Below are positions 36,819 to 44,742 of a DNA stretch of 64,000 nt, piece after piece (the first letter of the stretch is position 1; the number at the start of each line of letters is the position of its first letter). The notes below the pieces were generated by a model. That model did not search any database and was not told where the DNA came from. It worked only from the letters and a program-made list of their open reading frames with translations. Source of the stretch: Flavobacteriaceae bacterium (lineage in GTDB: Bacteria; Bacteroidota; Bacteroidia; Flavobacteriales; Flavobacteriaceae); assembly GCA_009827225.1 (NCBI GenBank), contig WUAI01000006.1:62001-126000 (forward strand), read 5' to 3'. The position numbers were made by a program, and so were the translations under genes.

Positions 36819-38726
36819 ATGAAAAACATCAGCTACCAACCCGCCGGACAGTTTGAAAACACAAGATTTGAAAAAATTCATAATGTCATTTTCAACAATT
36901 CGGTGGAAGCTTCGCTGGTAGTAGCGCGGGAAATAGCGGATCTTATTGTTGACAAGCAGAACCAAAACCAACCCTGTGTTTTAGGATTAGCAACGGGTTC
37001 GTCGCCCATTAAAGTTTATGAAGAGCTGGTACGCATGCACAAGGAAGAAGGTCTAAGTTTCACCAATGTGATCACCTTTAACCTTGACGAGTACTTTCCT
37101 ATGCAAAAGGAAAGCAGGCATAGTTATCATTTTTTTATGCATGAGCACTTGTTCGATCACATAGATATTTCCGAAGAAAACATTCACATACCTAAAGGCG
37201 AATTGAAGGAATCGGAAGTATTGGATTATTGCCTGGACTATGAAAAGAAGATCAAAGAAGCGGGTGGGTTGGATTTCCAATTATTAGGAATTGGACGAAC
37301 TGGCCATGTCGGATTCAATGAGCCCGGTTCACATTTTAATTCAGACACCCGGCTCATTACACTGGATTATATTACCCGATTGGACGCTGCACCTTCCTTT
37401 TTAGGTATTGAGAATGTTCCCAGAACTGCAATTACCATGGGAATTTCTACGGTAATGGAAGCTAAAAGAGTGGTGTTATTAGGGTGGGGACAGCATAAAT
37501 CACTGGTCTTAAAAGAAACCATTGAAGGCCCAATTACTTCGGAAGTTCCGGCTACCTATCTTCAGCGGCACGAAAACACCACCTTCGTAATGGATACTGA
37601 AGCAGGAGCCGAGCTCACTCGGAATAAGACCCCCTGGTTAGTGGGTCCTTGTGTCTGGAATGAGTCACTTACCTACAAGGCTGTAATCTGGCTTAGTTCG
37701 TTAAAGAATAAATCGGTTCTAAAACTCACAGATTCTGACTATAACAATAACGGTATGTCGAGTCTGTTAACCGAGCAGGGCCCGGCCTATGACCTAAATA
37801 TCAAGATATTCAATAAGCTTCAACACTCCATCACAGGATGGCCCGGTGGCAAGCCCAACGCAGACGATACCAACCGACCGGAACGAGCTGTTCCCGGAAA
37901 GAAACGAGTGCTGATTTTTAGTCCGCACCCGGATGACGATGTGATATCTATGGGTGGAACCTTCGATCGATTGATCGAGCAAGGGCACGAAGTACATGTG
38001 GCTTATCAGACTTCAGGAAATATTGCAGTTTCCGATGAAGATGCCTTGAAAGCCGCTGAAGTAGCCCGGAGTCTCGGTGCTGAGAAGGCCTCTTTGGATC
38101 AGATTATCGATCGTTTGATAAAACCTGATGAGGCGATGCCCGAACCGGTTGAAATCAGAAAACTAAAAGGTCTCATCCGGCGAAGTGAATCCTATGCGGC
38201 TACACGATATTTAGGTTTGCCCGACGAGAATGTTCATTTCCTTGATTTACCATTCTATGAAACCGGGACGGTATTGAAGAATAAACTTTCCTCTAAAGAT
38301 GTGGATATCATGGATGCGATAATCAGTAAGATCGAACCGCATCAAATCTATGCGGCGGGGGATCTCGCAGATCCTCATGGAACCCATAAGGTATGTTTAG
38401 AGGCACTATTCCAGTCCTTGGAAAACCTAAAGCCTAAAGCATTTATGAAAGACTGTTGGGTTTGGTTGTACCGGGGAGCCTGGCACGAATGGGAAATTCA
38501 TGAAATTGAAATGGCGGTTCCCATGAGCCCTGATCAGGTGTTAAAGAAAAGAAATGCGATATTCTATCACCAGTCACAAAAGGATGGTGTTATGTTCCAG
38601 GGGAACGATCACCGGGAGTTTTGGATGAGGGTTCAGGACCGGAACAAAATTACCGCCGAGAAATACCATGCACTGGGCCTTGCAGATTATGAGGCCATGG
38701 AAGCCTTTGTGAGGTATCACTTTTGA
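36819..38726 (+). CDS. nagB: Glucosamine-6-phosphate deaminase fused to PIG-L deacetylase domain
   Basis: Residues 1 to about 300 are NagB: LATGSSPIKVYEEL, NLDEYFPM and the catalytic GIGRTGHVGFNEPGS segment, which converts glucosamine-6-P to fructose-6-P and ammonia. Residues from about 360 to 635 are a PIG-L/LmbE metal-dependent deacetylase domain with the zinc motif FSPHPDDDVISMGG and a third His ligand in DPHGTHKV. The fusion may couple N-deacetylation of a sugar to deamination. A 635-residue fusion of this form is known in Bacteroidota and is annotated simply as NagB. It begins one base after the PgpH-like stop. Confidence 0.92.
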   Translation: MKNISYQPAGQFENTRFEKIHNVIFNNSVEASLVVAREIADLIVDKQNQNQPCVLGLATGSSPIKVYEELVRMHKEEGLSFTNVITFNLDEYFPMQKESRHSYHFFMHEHLFDHIDISEENIHIPKGELKESEVLDYCLDYEKKIKEAGGLDFQLLGIGRTGHVGFNEPGSHFNSDTRLITLDYITRLDAAPSFLGIENVPRTAITMGISTVMEAKRVVLLGWGQHKSLVLKETIEGPITSEVPATYLQRHENTTFVMDTEAGAELTRNKTPWLVGPCVWNESLTYKAVIWLSSLKNKSVLKLTDSDYNNNGMSSLLTEQGPAYDLNIKIFNKLQHSITGWPGGKPNADDTNRPERAVPGKKRVLIFSPHPDDDVISMGGTFDRLIEQGHEVHVAYQTSGNIAVSDEDALKAAEVARSLGAEKASLDQIIDRLIKPDEAMPEPVEIRKLKGLIRRSESYAATRYLGLPDENVHFLDLPFYETGTVLKNKLSSKDVDIMDAIISKIEPHQIYAAGDLADPHGTHKVCLEALFQSLENLKPKAFMKDCWVWLYRGAWHEWEIHEIEMAVPMSPDQVLKKRNAIFYHQSQKDGVMFQGNDHREFWMRVQDRNKITAEKYHALGLADYEAMEAFVRYHF

Positions 38727-38733
38727 CCTGTCA

Positions 38734-38760
38734 GGATTACTTCACTTCGTTCAGTGATCC
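38734..38760. repeat. 27-bp palindromic repeat, copy A
   Basis: Starts GGATTAC and ends GTGATCC, so the ends pair as an imperfect hairpin. The same 27-bp unit recurs at 38804-38830 and, more diverged, at 39058-39084. Copy A lies 7 bases after the nagB fusion stop codon. Confidence 0.75.
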
Positions 38761-38803
38761 AGGCAACCCTGCACGTTGAAAGAAACCAATCACTCTAATT
38801 ACA

Positions 38804-38830
38804 GGATTACTTCACTTCGTTCTATGATCC
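38804..38830. repeat. 27-bp palindromic repeat, copy B
   Basis: Identical to copy A over the first 21 bases and the last five (GATCC region), differing in the TC-TA position before TGATCC. Lies between copy A and the terminator at 38861. Confidence 0.75.
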
Positions 38831-38860
38831 TGATATGTTCCCCTTTGCAAATACAAACCT

Positions 38861-38884
38861 GCAACACTTCGTGTTGCTTTTTTT
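38861..38884 (+). terminator. Intrinsic terminator after the nagB fusion
   Basis: Stem GCAACAC with GTGTTGC, TTC loop, followed by seven Ts. The first strong terminator downstream of the plus-strand gene pair. Confidence 0.8.
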
Positions 38885-38920
38885 ATTCTCCTCCAAAACT
38901 CAAACGAGTTTGGTTTTGTC

Positions 38921-38954
38921 TGAAAATAAAAAACCCTGCAAATTTGCAGGGTTT
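38921..38954 (-). terminator. Intrinsic terminator after tRNA-Arg
   Basis: A 24-bp perfect palindrome at 38931-38954 (AAACCCTGCAAA and its complement), followed on the minus strand by a T-rich tract. Sits 10 bases past the 3' end of tRNA-Arg. Confidence 0.8.
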
Positions 38955-38964
38955 GTACTTGTAG

Positions 38965-39038
38965 TGATCGCGCCAGGATTCGAACCTGGGACCGTCTGCT
39001 TAGAAGGCAGATGCTCTATCCAGCTGAGCTACGCGACC
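38965..39038 (-). tRNA. tRNA-Arg (anticodon TCT)
   Basis: On the minus strand: acceptor GGTCGCG pairs with CGCGATC (one G-U pair), D-arm AGCTCAGCTGGATAGAGC, anticodon loop CTTCTAA with anticodon TCT reading AGA codons, T-loop in GGTTCGAATCC, discriminator A. 74 nt; the CCA end is not encoded. The gene is intact and is not the insertion site of the element to its right, because its 3' end faces the chromosome side. Confidence 0.96.
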
Positions 39039-39057
39039 GGTTCATCTGTATTCAAGT

Positions 39058-39084
39058 GGATTACCTCATTTCATTCGGTGATCC
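39058..39084. repeat. 27-bp palindromic repeat, copy C
   Basis: Diverged copy of the units at 38734 and 38804, with the same GGATTAC start and GTGATCC end, located 20 bases upstream of the 5' end of tRNA-Arg. Confidence 0.65.
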
Positions 39085-39188
39085 CTTGTTGGTGTTGTAC
39101 TAAAAAGTAAAGCTCTGCTTTACTTTAAATTAAACCTTCGTTTTCTTAAGAAAGCAAGCTTTCTGCGAAAACTACGCTTTAATTTTTG

Positions 39189-39203
39189 TCGGGGTGGCAG
39201 GAT
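39189..39203 (-). other. tRNA-Pro 3'-end remnant, candidate attL of the mobile element
   Basis: On the minus strand these 15 bases read ATCCTGCCACCCCGA. That is the end of the T-loop, the 3' T-stem, the acceptor strand CACCCCG and discriminator A expected for a Bacteroidota tRNA-Pro. Upstream bases do not continue the tRNA (GACAACC replaces TCGAACC), so only the 3' fragment is present. This is the usual mark left when an element integrates in a tRNA 3' end and rebuilds the gene at its other end. rteC and mob genes begin about 200 bases to the right. The stretch 39085-39408 otherwise holds a small hairpin (39109-39126), the repeats at 39261-39281 and an inverted repeat at 39291-39306, but no gene. 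Confidence 0.6.
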
Positions 39204-39260
39204 GACAACCTTTCCACCTAATTCCTTCAAAAACCGAACTTTAGGGGATTTTAAATAATC

Positions 39261-39281
39261 TTGTTCCCGAATTGTTCCCGA
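39261..39281. repeat. Tandem 10-bp repeat near the element end
   Basis: TTGTTCCCGA occurs twice, 11 bases apart, followed at 39291-39306 by the inverted repeat TTTAAC-TTGT-GTTAAA. Short direct repeats at this distance from an att site are typical of integrase arm-binding sites; that use is inferred. Confidence 0.5.
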
Positions 39282-39408
39282 TTTTTTTGATTTAACTTGT
39301 GTTAAATTCTAGGCAAAGATAGAGAAACCAAAAATGCAAAACAACTTAAACCCTAATAAATTAGCGGCATTCCAAAGGTTTTTAATGTCCTGAAAATGTG
39401 GCAAGTGA

Positions 39409-40239
39409 TTAAATATCCTCCTTGTCCATTCTGAACAATAAACTAGCGGACAGCTCGTCCAAAAACTTCGTACGGCTCTTTTTTCTAGCCTTGATTTCAG
39501 AGTAGGTTTTATAAAAATCCTTCAAATCAAAATCGAAAATTTCTTGAAATCGGGTAACGATTTCTTTCAACTCAATGTTTCCATTGTTGATTGACCTTGT
39601 GTGATTCAATGCATAGATAAGTTCGACCAAAGCGGCTTTTGAGGAAGTCCATTGAAACCCTTTTAAGACGTTTTTGACTTTTGTACCATTACGCCTGTTC
39701 AAGTTCTTCAATCGTTCCTCGAGGTATTTGACCAACCTTTTGTTTGCAATAAGTTTAGCTAACAATAAGTCGTGGGAAGTACTAAAATCAGGGTCACGAT
39801 AGTAGTATTTTGAAGTGGTGACATTGAACTTATTGAAATACGCCCTGGTAAAATAACGGTCGTCCAGGTACATTCTCCCCTGCTCTATGTACTGGTTAAA
39901 GTCCATATTGACCGTAAAGAACCTGTTGAGCTTGTTTATCTTCTTGACAACGGCTTGTTTTTGAACGGTCTTATTTCCTTTGGGGAACTGGGCTTCAAAT
40001 GACCTTAAATCGGAGAAGTAAATTAAATTGGATAAGGGGATCTGCTTGGTCTCTTTAAAAAATTCTATTTCTAAACTCGGGTCTTCGCAACCATTGGCAA
40101 GCATCATTTTTTTGAATTTGGACAATAGGTTTCTGCATAGCACGATGGATAAGTCGGCTTGTTTGATAATGTCCAGTGTCGTTGAATGAATGCTTTCCAG
40201 TTCATTCAATAATTCTTGAGCTAGTATTTTCTTTTCCAT
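39409..40239 (-). CDS. rteC: RteC family protein
   Basis: 276-residue protein of the RteC family. In the Bacteroides element CTnDOT, RteC activates excision genes in response to tetracycline. The conserved C-terminal core is clear: FQWTSSKAALVELIYALN, NNGNIELKEIVTRFQEIFD, DLKDFYKTYSEIKARK and RTKFLDELSASL. The rest is helical and basic. No rteA/rteB two-component pair or tetQ gene is near, so the inducer is not evident. It lies next to mobC on the minus strand and marks the region as an integrative element. Confidence 0.9.
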   Translation of the reverse strand: MEKKILAQELLNELESIHSTTLDIIKQADLSIVLCRNLLSKFKKMMLANGCEDPSLEIEFFKETKQIPLSNLIYFSDLRSFEAQFPKGNKTVQKQAVVKKINKLNRFFTVNMDFNQYIEQGRMYLDDRYFTRAYFNKFNVTTSKYYYRDPDFSTSHDLLLAKLIANKRLVKYLEERLKNLNRRNGTKVKNVLKGFQWTSSKAALVELIYALNHTRSINNGNIELKEIVTRFQEIFDFDLKDFYKTYSEIKARKKSRTKFLDELSASLLFRMDKEDI

Positions 40240-40389
40240 ACATCCCCATTTTGTATAAATTGAATGGCCTATTTATGTAGGGAGGTTGTTTACTTCTATG
40301 CATCTTATAACCAATTCATTGAATTCTTTTTTTTAGAATTAACATCAAGAATTGTGCCTTTATCCCAATACTAAAAGGACTTCCCACGT

Positions 40390-41973
40390 TTAGGAGTCGA
40401 ATATCGACTGTGCTTCCCTATGGATTTTATCAAAGTTTGCCTTTAATTCCCGTTCCGTGATTTCGATGGGTTCTGGAAGTTTTCTTTCAATGATGGGTAT
40501 TTTAAACCGTACTTTTTTATCCTTTCCATCGAAGAATACAACGAACTCTCCCTGTTTTAAACCATAAAAAGCATCGGCACGTCTTTTGGCGACCTCCTTT
40601 TCCCCTTGGGTCACCCTCGTATCAAAATTCAAGGAATGGCCTTTACTAACGCTTTTGGTCTCTTTCTTTACAATCTCAAAAAACCGTTCGTAATATTTAG
40701 CGGTATCGGGGTCGTTTGCCTTACCAAAAAATTGATAGGAAAGGTTGCTCAAAATGGCTTTGCTTGCCTTATCCCCGTACATCATATCATTCTGTATCTT
40801 ATCCTGTAATACATAAATAGTCATAATATCATAGCTTCGTAACGTTGCTGGAATACGATGCATATTTAAGAGTCTCAATGTCGCCGCCTCTTCCATCAGA
40901 AGAAAAGAAGAAAGGCGATTACGTTCGCTCATTTGCTTTGTAATAGAATGTATTATGGTGGCAATCACAGGAGATAAAGAAGTTTCCTTTTTAGGGTTGT
41001 TGACCACTGAAATTATGGAAGGGGTATCGCTGTAATTTACATTCAACGGCACTTCATCTGCCGACAATACCATAAATATCTTTTGTGTACTTATCTTCTT
41101 GAAGGCATTGGCCAATGTGCTACGCACACCAGCGGTCTGTCGGTCGGAATCCACTCCACTGATAAAGGCATCCGCCATTGCCTTAGCGGTCACATTTGCG
41201 CTTAGAAAATCCACCAGTTCTTCTGTGGACAAGTGTTGGTACAGCGCAATCATATGGGGTATGGTACAATAATCGGGGTAGTTCTCCTTCAACCGCCAAA
41301 TCATACCCCCAATCAATCCTTCCACGGCATCATTGAAAAATTTTGATGTTCCTGTACTTCCTGATTCTTTTAGCTCCAACAGATTCTCCAAAAGCACCCG
41401 TGAGATTTCGTGGACACTTTCTTCATCGGGAATATACTGTGGTGCTATAGGGTTCACCCTGTTATATATCGGGTCAAAGGAAATGATATAAAACTGCCTA
41501 TCCGTTTGTGTAAAAATGGGATAGGCCATTTCAGTGATTTCAAAATTCTTGTAATCGTGCATCACCCCACAAAACCCAAACCTACTTAAATGGTCAAACA
41601 GATTGTACACCACACTTTCGGTCTTTCCGCTTCCAGCCGAACCAATTATCGATATGCCTCGTCGGATGTTATCCAACTTCAAGCGATACCCTTTTGTATC
41701 TAAGATGACCCTGTATTTTTCATTGATATTGCTTTTCGTTTCTTCCTTGGCCACAAAAACAAATAGTAGAATAGCTATAAACAAAAGCGGCAATCCTCCA
41801 TATAAAATGAGTTTTAAAAATGGATGGAACGAAACATTGGTTTTGAGCAATAACCCAGCCAATACCAAAAGCACCACTACGATATAAAATCCTTTTCTAA
41901 CAAATCGGATGAGAAGAAATTCCAGCACCAAAGCTGAAATCAAAATCGTAATAAAGAGACCTACATTTTCCAT
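40390..41973 (-). CDS. mobC: Type IV coupling protein (MobC/TraG-like)
   Basis: VirD4/TraG-type ATPase that links the relaxosome to the transfer channel. From the ATG at 41973 it is 527 residues; a GTG at 41997 would overlap mobB. Two to three N-terminal membrane helices (residues 5-80), Walker A IGSAGSGKTESVVYN near residue 115, Walker B in SSFLLMEEAATLRL near residue 360, and a coupling-protein C-terminal domain. It follows mobB by 16 bases, in the usual BfmA-relaxase-coupling protein order of Bacteroidota mobilization modules. Confidence 0.9.
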   Translation of the reverse strand: MENVGLFITILISALVLEFLLIRFVRKGFYIVVVLLVLAGLLLKTNVSFHPFLKLILYGGLPLLFIAILLFVFVAKEETKSNINEKYRVILDTKGYRLKLDNIRRGISIIGSAGSGKTESVVYNLFDHLSRFGFCGVMHDYKNFEITEMAYPIFTQTDRQFYIISFDPIYNRVNPIAPQYIPDEESVHEISRVLLENLLELKESGSTGTSKFFNDAVEGLIGGMIWRLKENYPDYCTIPHMIALYQHLSTEELVDFLSANVTAKAMADAFISGVDSDRQTAGVRSTLANAFKKISTQKIFMVLSADEVPLNVNYSDTPSIISVVNNPKKETSLSPVIATIIHSITKQMSERNRLSSFLLMEEAATLRLLNMHRIPATLRSYDIMTIYVLQDKIQNDMMYGDKASKAILSNLSYQFFGKANDPDTAKYYERFFEIVKKETKSVSKGHSLNFDTRVTQGEKEVAKRRADAFYGLKQGEFVVFFDGKDKKVRFKIPIIERKLPEPIEITERELKANFDKIHREAQSIFDS

Positions 41974-41989
41974 AACATTAGTTCTTATT

Positions 41990-43069
41990 TTATACACCTA
42001 TCGAGCCTGATTGAATGGCCCTATCCAATCCTTTTTTGAGTTTGTTAAATGCTTTTATGGCGAGCTGTACCTTATTGGTGGGAATGCTCGGAACGTTCAG
42101 CCCAGACTTGTGCAACATTGCATAGAAAGCAGATTTCTTGCTTGTCGGTATTCCAATCTTGTGCAAGGTCTTTATCGCCAATTCCCGCTCGTTGGTTGGC
42201 AACTGGGCGACAATCGCAAAAAATTTTACAGGGTCTTTGCGAAACAGGTTTTTGCTGCTGTACCTATCAACAAAGTTTCTATCAAATTGAAAGGTTTGGT
42301 CAAACCTTTTCTCGGCAGCATCAAAAAATTTTGTTCGATTAAAACCTTGTTTGACTTCCTTCCCATTTAAAATTGTGGTGTTTTCCTTGTGCCGTGTATC
42401 AGGTGAAAGACTATAAGTATTGGTGACATCTTTACGACTGACGATGATATGGATATGCGTCTGCATCCCTTCCTTTTTCATTCCTTCGGTCAAGATTTTA
42501 CCATCAACTTTATAAGGAGCTTCGGCAATCAGTTTATCAATTTCACGCTGTGTTTTTCTGGCACTTCCCTGTAGTTCTCCCCTATTGATTTTGGCAAGGT
42601 CGTTCTTAAGTTTTGCGATTCTTTTTCGATACGGTTCATTAGCTTTTATTTTTTTTTCAAAGCCCCTGTAGGTTCGTTCGTGTTCAATTTTTGCATAGTA
42701 CTTTATATCATCAACGGTAACTTTTCTGTCCCTATAAAAAGAAGCTGCATAGTCTTTCATCAGTTCTCTTGCATACTTGCGAAGCAATGCAGGGTCGTTG
42801 TTGATATGTCTGAGTTCCTTGGCACTTGGACTCACCACAATGGAATAAAACTTTGGGTCTCTCTTTTTTAATTTTTTAGTATTACCATCAATTTCGGAAA
42901 TGACCGTTTCAGGACTGATTTTATCATTGTACTGATCAAAGAAATTTTCCTGTAAGTCAGGATGTTTTCCTTCATTTTCTTTCTCTAAATAGTTCACATA
43001 ATCAGTCACACTACTATTATAGGTCTCGTAGTTTTTTCCAATTTTCTGTGCTGTTATATTAATGTGCAT
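41990..43069 (-). CDS. mobB: MobB-type relaxase (DUF5712 family)
   Basis: 359-residue relaxase that would nick at oriT and lead the DNA strand into the recipient. The histidine motif HIHIIVSRKD near residue 200 is the metal-binding HUH-like signature; an N-terminal Tyr-rich segment (KIGKNYETYNSSVTDYVNYL) holds the candidate nucleophile Tyr. Basic, Lys-rich middle helices follow. It lies between the BfmA-like gene (3 bases upstream) and mobC, on the minus strand. Confidence 0.88.
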   Translation of the reverse strand: MHINITAQKIGKNYETYNSSVTDYVNYLEKENEGKHPDLQENFFDQYNDKISPETVISEIDGNTKKLKKRDPKFYSIVVSPSAKELRHINNDPALLRKYARELMKDYAASFYRDRKVTVDDIKYYAKIEHERTYRGFEKKIKANEPYRKRIAKLKNDLAKINRGELQGSARKTQREIDKLIAEAPYKVDGKILTEGMKKEGMQTHIHIIVSRKDVTNTYSLSPDTRHKENTTILNGKEVKQGFNRTKFFDAAEKRFDQTFQFDRNFVDRYSSKNLFRKDPVKFFAIVAQLPTNERELAIKTLHKIGIPTSKKSAFYAMLHKSGLNVPSIPTNKVQLAIKAFNKLKKGLDRAIQSGSIGV

Positions 43070-43072
43070 AGC

Positions 43073-43633
43073 TTATATTTTTTGTAAGATTCTTTTAAAC
43101 TTTTCCAGTTCTGATTTGGAGATGTTCAGCCTTAGATATTCCTTTCCAAAATTGCCTTTCACAAGCTCTACATTACCTAAAATATGTCCATAGTCTTTGG
43201 CTAGACTTTGCATCTTTTCGGACAGTCTTTCGTATCGGATTTTAGGTACGGTGATTTCAATTTCAGCAGCCAAATCCTTTTCTTTTTCTACACGTTTCCT
43301 TTCTTTTCGCACAGTTTTTTTGTCCTTTATATTTTCACCAAAAAGTGAAAGCAGCATTGCATTATTGGGTTTGGTCTGGTTGATTTCGATATCCCTGATA
43401 ATAGCAATGGTAGCCTCGTTCCGTTTGATGGAAGTATCGGTACGCGCTCGATTCTTAAGTATTTCCTGAATGATACTTTTAGCGAACTTCTGGGAGGGAT
43501 TTAGCCCGTGCCACTCAAAAAAATCCATTATGGATTCCAAACACTCTGAATAGGACTTTGCCATTTTTTTGGAGAATGCCCTAAACCTTTTCACTGTGGT
43601 TTCCTTAAAGCGTATCGATTTGAATCCGTCCAT
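43073..43633 (-). CDS. BfmA/BtgA family mobilization protein
   Basis: Accessory relaxosome protein of about 186 residues, strongly basic. The N-terminal segment (SIRFKETTVKRFRAFSKKM) resembles a ribbon-helix-helix-like DNA-binding region, and the rest is long helices. The frame opens with a GTG at 43639, but the ATG at 43633 (MDGFKSIRF) is preferred. First gene of the mob operon, reading away from the inverted-repeat region that probably contains oriT. Confidence 0.85.
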   Translation of the reverse strand: MDGFKSIRFKETTVKRFRAFSKKMAKSYSECLESIMDFFEWHGLNPSQKFAKSIIQEILKNRARTDTSIKRNEATIAIIRDIEINQTKPNNAMLLSLFGENIKDKKTVRKERKRVEKEKDLAAEIEITVPKIRYERLSEKMQSLAKDYGHILGNVELVKGNFGKEYLRLNISKSELEKFKRILQKI

Positions 43634-43639
43634 TGTCAC

Positions 43640-43860
43640 AATAATTTTCGCTGTTTGTGGGGCTTCCCATTTGATTTGTCACAATATTTCAATACTTCCA
43701 ATTTTGAAGAAATCCTCATAAACACTTGTGTTTATGGGTCTTTGCGAAGCAAATCAAACTCGTAGCGTCGCTTTAGCGCGCTACCCTCTTGCTATTCCTT
43801 TTCGCCCGCAAACGGTCGAAAAACAATACAAATACCAAGGTATTCGCCAATGGTTATTTT
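43640..43860. other. Inverted-repeat-rich region, candidate oriT
   Basis: No gene. It holds an 18-bp inverted repeat with a 2-nt loop at 43717-43736 (CATAAACAC-TT-GTGTTTATG) and a GC-rich stem-loop at 43762-43784 (GTAGCG with CGCTAC). Position just before the first mobilization gene is where oriT normally lies. The actual nick site is not identified. The remainder, to 43956, is AT-rich without features. Confidence 0.4.
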
Positions 43861-43956
43861 AATGATTAAATGAATGATTTTAAGAAAATTGGAAAGCGTA
43901 TTTTGAAGCATTCATAAGAGGTATTTCATTTTACTGAATATTCATTAATGAAAGAA

Positions 43957-43980
43957 GGACAGTTAAATAACTGCCCTTTT
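43957..43980. terminator. Hairpin, possible terminator
   Basis: GGACAGTT pairs with AACTGCCC around AAAT, followed by TTTT on the plus strand and a T/C-rich tract on the minus strand. It lies 20 bases past the stop of the 65-aa gene and probably ends that transcript. Confidence 0.5.
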
Positions 43981-44000
43981 CGATAGTAAAACGATTGTAC

Positions 44001-44198
44001 TTAAATATTGAATACGTAATCGTAAGTATATAGATTACGTTGTGCTTCTTGTTCCAAAAGTGATTGGTAATCAATATGGTTTCTTTTGGCGTATCGTTTT
44101 AGGTCTAAACCAAATTTTTGTTCGATATCTTTTTTAGAAACAGCCATTAAATGTTGCTGTGTCTCGTTGTCTAGATTTGTAAAATTCAAATAAATCAT
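44001..44198 (-). CDS. Small hypothetical protein of the mobile element
   Basis: 65 residues, no recognised domain. The sequence is charged and helical (KKDIEQKFGLDLKRYAKRN) with no signal peptide or membrane segment. The ATG is 10 bases downstream of the RadC-like gene's stop, so the two are probably co-transcribed. Its position between ssb/radC and mob genes is typical for small element-encoded proteins of unknown function. Confidence 0.6.
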   Translation of the reverse strand: MIYLNFTNLDNETQQHLMAVSKKDIEQKFGLDLKRYAKRNHIDYQSLLEQEAQRNLYTYDYVFNI

Positions 44199-44208
44199 AA
44201 CTCAAATT

Positions 44209-44658
44209 TTAGACTAATCCGTTATCGGCGAAACTAAAATAATCGCCATTTGGGGTAATGATGATATGGTCTATTACCCTCACATCAAATAAAGCCGTAG
44301 CCGTCTTTATTTTATTGGTAATTGTTTTATCCGTTGAACTAGGTTTTAGCGTTCCGCTCGGGTGGTTATGTGTCAAAATAATGGCTACGGATAGCGATTT
44401 GACAATAACAGCTAGTAGTACTCTTAAGTCTACTAAAGTACCTGTTATTCCACCTTTAGAAAGTTCAAAAACACCTTTTACTTTATTGGCGTTATTCAGT
44501 AACAACACCTTAAAACTTTCGTGTACTTCAATGGTGCTTTTATCCCAATAATCATATATAAATGCAGCTGCACTTTGTGAGCCTTTTATCTTTACCCATT
44601 TATCAGATGTTACACGGTCTTTGTAACTAATTTTTATTTCGTTAACTTGCTCTCTCAT
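44209..44658 (-). CDS. radC: RadC-like JAB domain protein
   Basis: 149-residue protein of the RadC/MPN(JAB) family. The zinc-binding JAMM motif is complete: ILTHNHPSGTLKPSSTDK near residue 100, with an upstream Glu in VHESFKVLLL. It lacks the N-terminal helix-hairpin-helix domain of chromosomal RadC, the short form common on integrative elements and plasmids. Role unknown. Downstream of ssb on the minus strand, with a terminator between them. Confidence 0.88.
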   Translation of the reverse strand: MREQVNEIKISYKDRVTSDKWVKIKGSQSAAAFIYDYWDKSTIEVHESFKVLLLNNANKVKGVFELSKGGITGTLVDLRVLLAVIVKSLSVAIILTHNHPSGTLKPSSTDKTITNKIKTATALFDVRVIDHIIITPNGDYFSFADNGLV

Positions 44659-44682
44659 TGTTTTCTATATTAAGTGAATAAT

Positions 44683-44718
44683 GAAAAAGAGGGCGTTACT
44701 TTTGTCGGTTCGCCCTCT
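44683..44718 (-). terminator. Intrinsic terminator after ssb
   Basis: On the minus strand AGAGGGCG (44718-44711) pairs with CGCCCTCT (44695-44688) around a 15-nt loop and is followed by a run of five Ts. Confidence 0.7.
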
Positions 44719-44742
44719 TCTATGTTTGAAAATTGACTAAAA

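Noticed and set aside
38965-39038. tRNA-Arg as integration site of the element
   Set aside because: Its 3' end points away from the element and the gene is complete; the tRNA-Pro 3' fragment at 39189-39203 fits better.
38835-39110. A 91-codon plus-strand frame running through tRNA-Arg
   Set aside because: It is the antisense reading of the tRNA; its sequence (APGFEPGTVCLEGRC) is a well-known artefact of tRNA genes.
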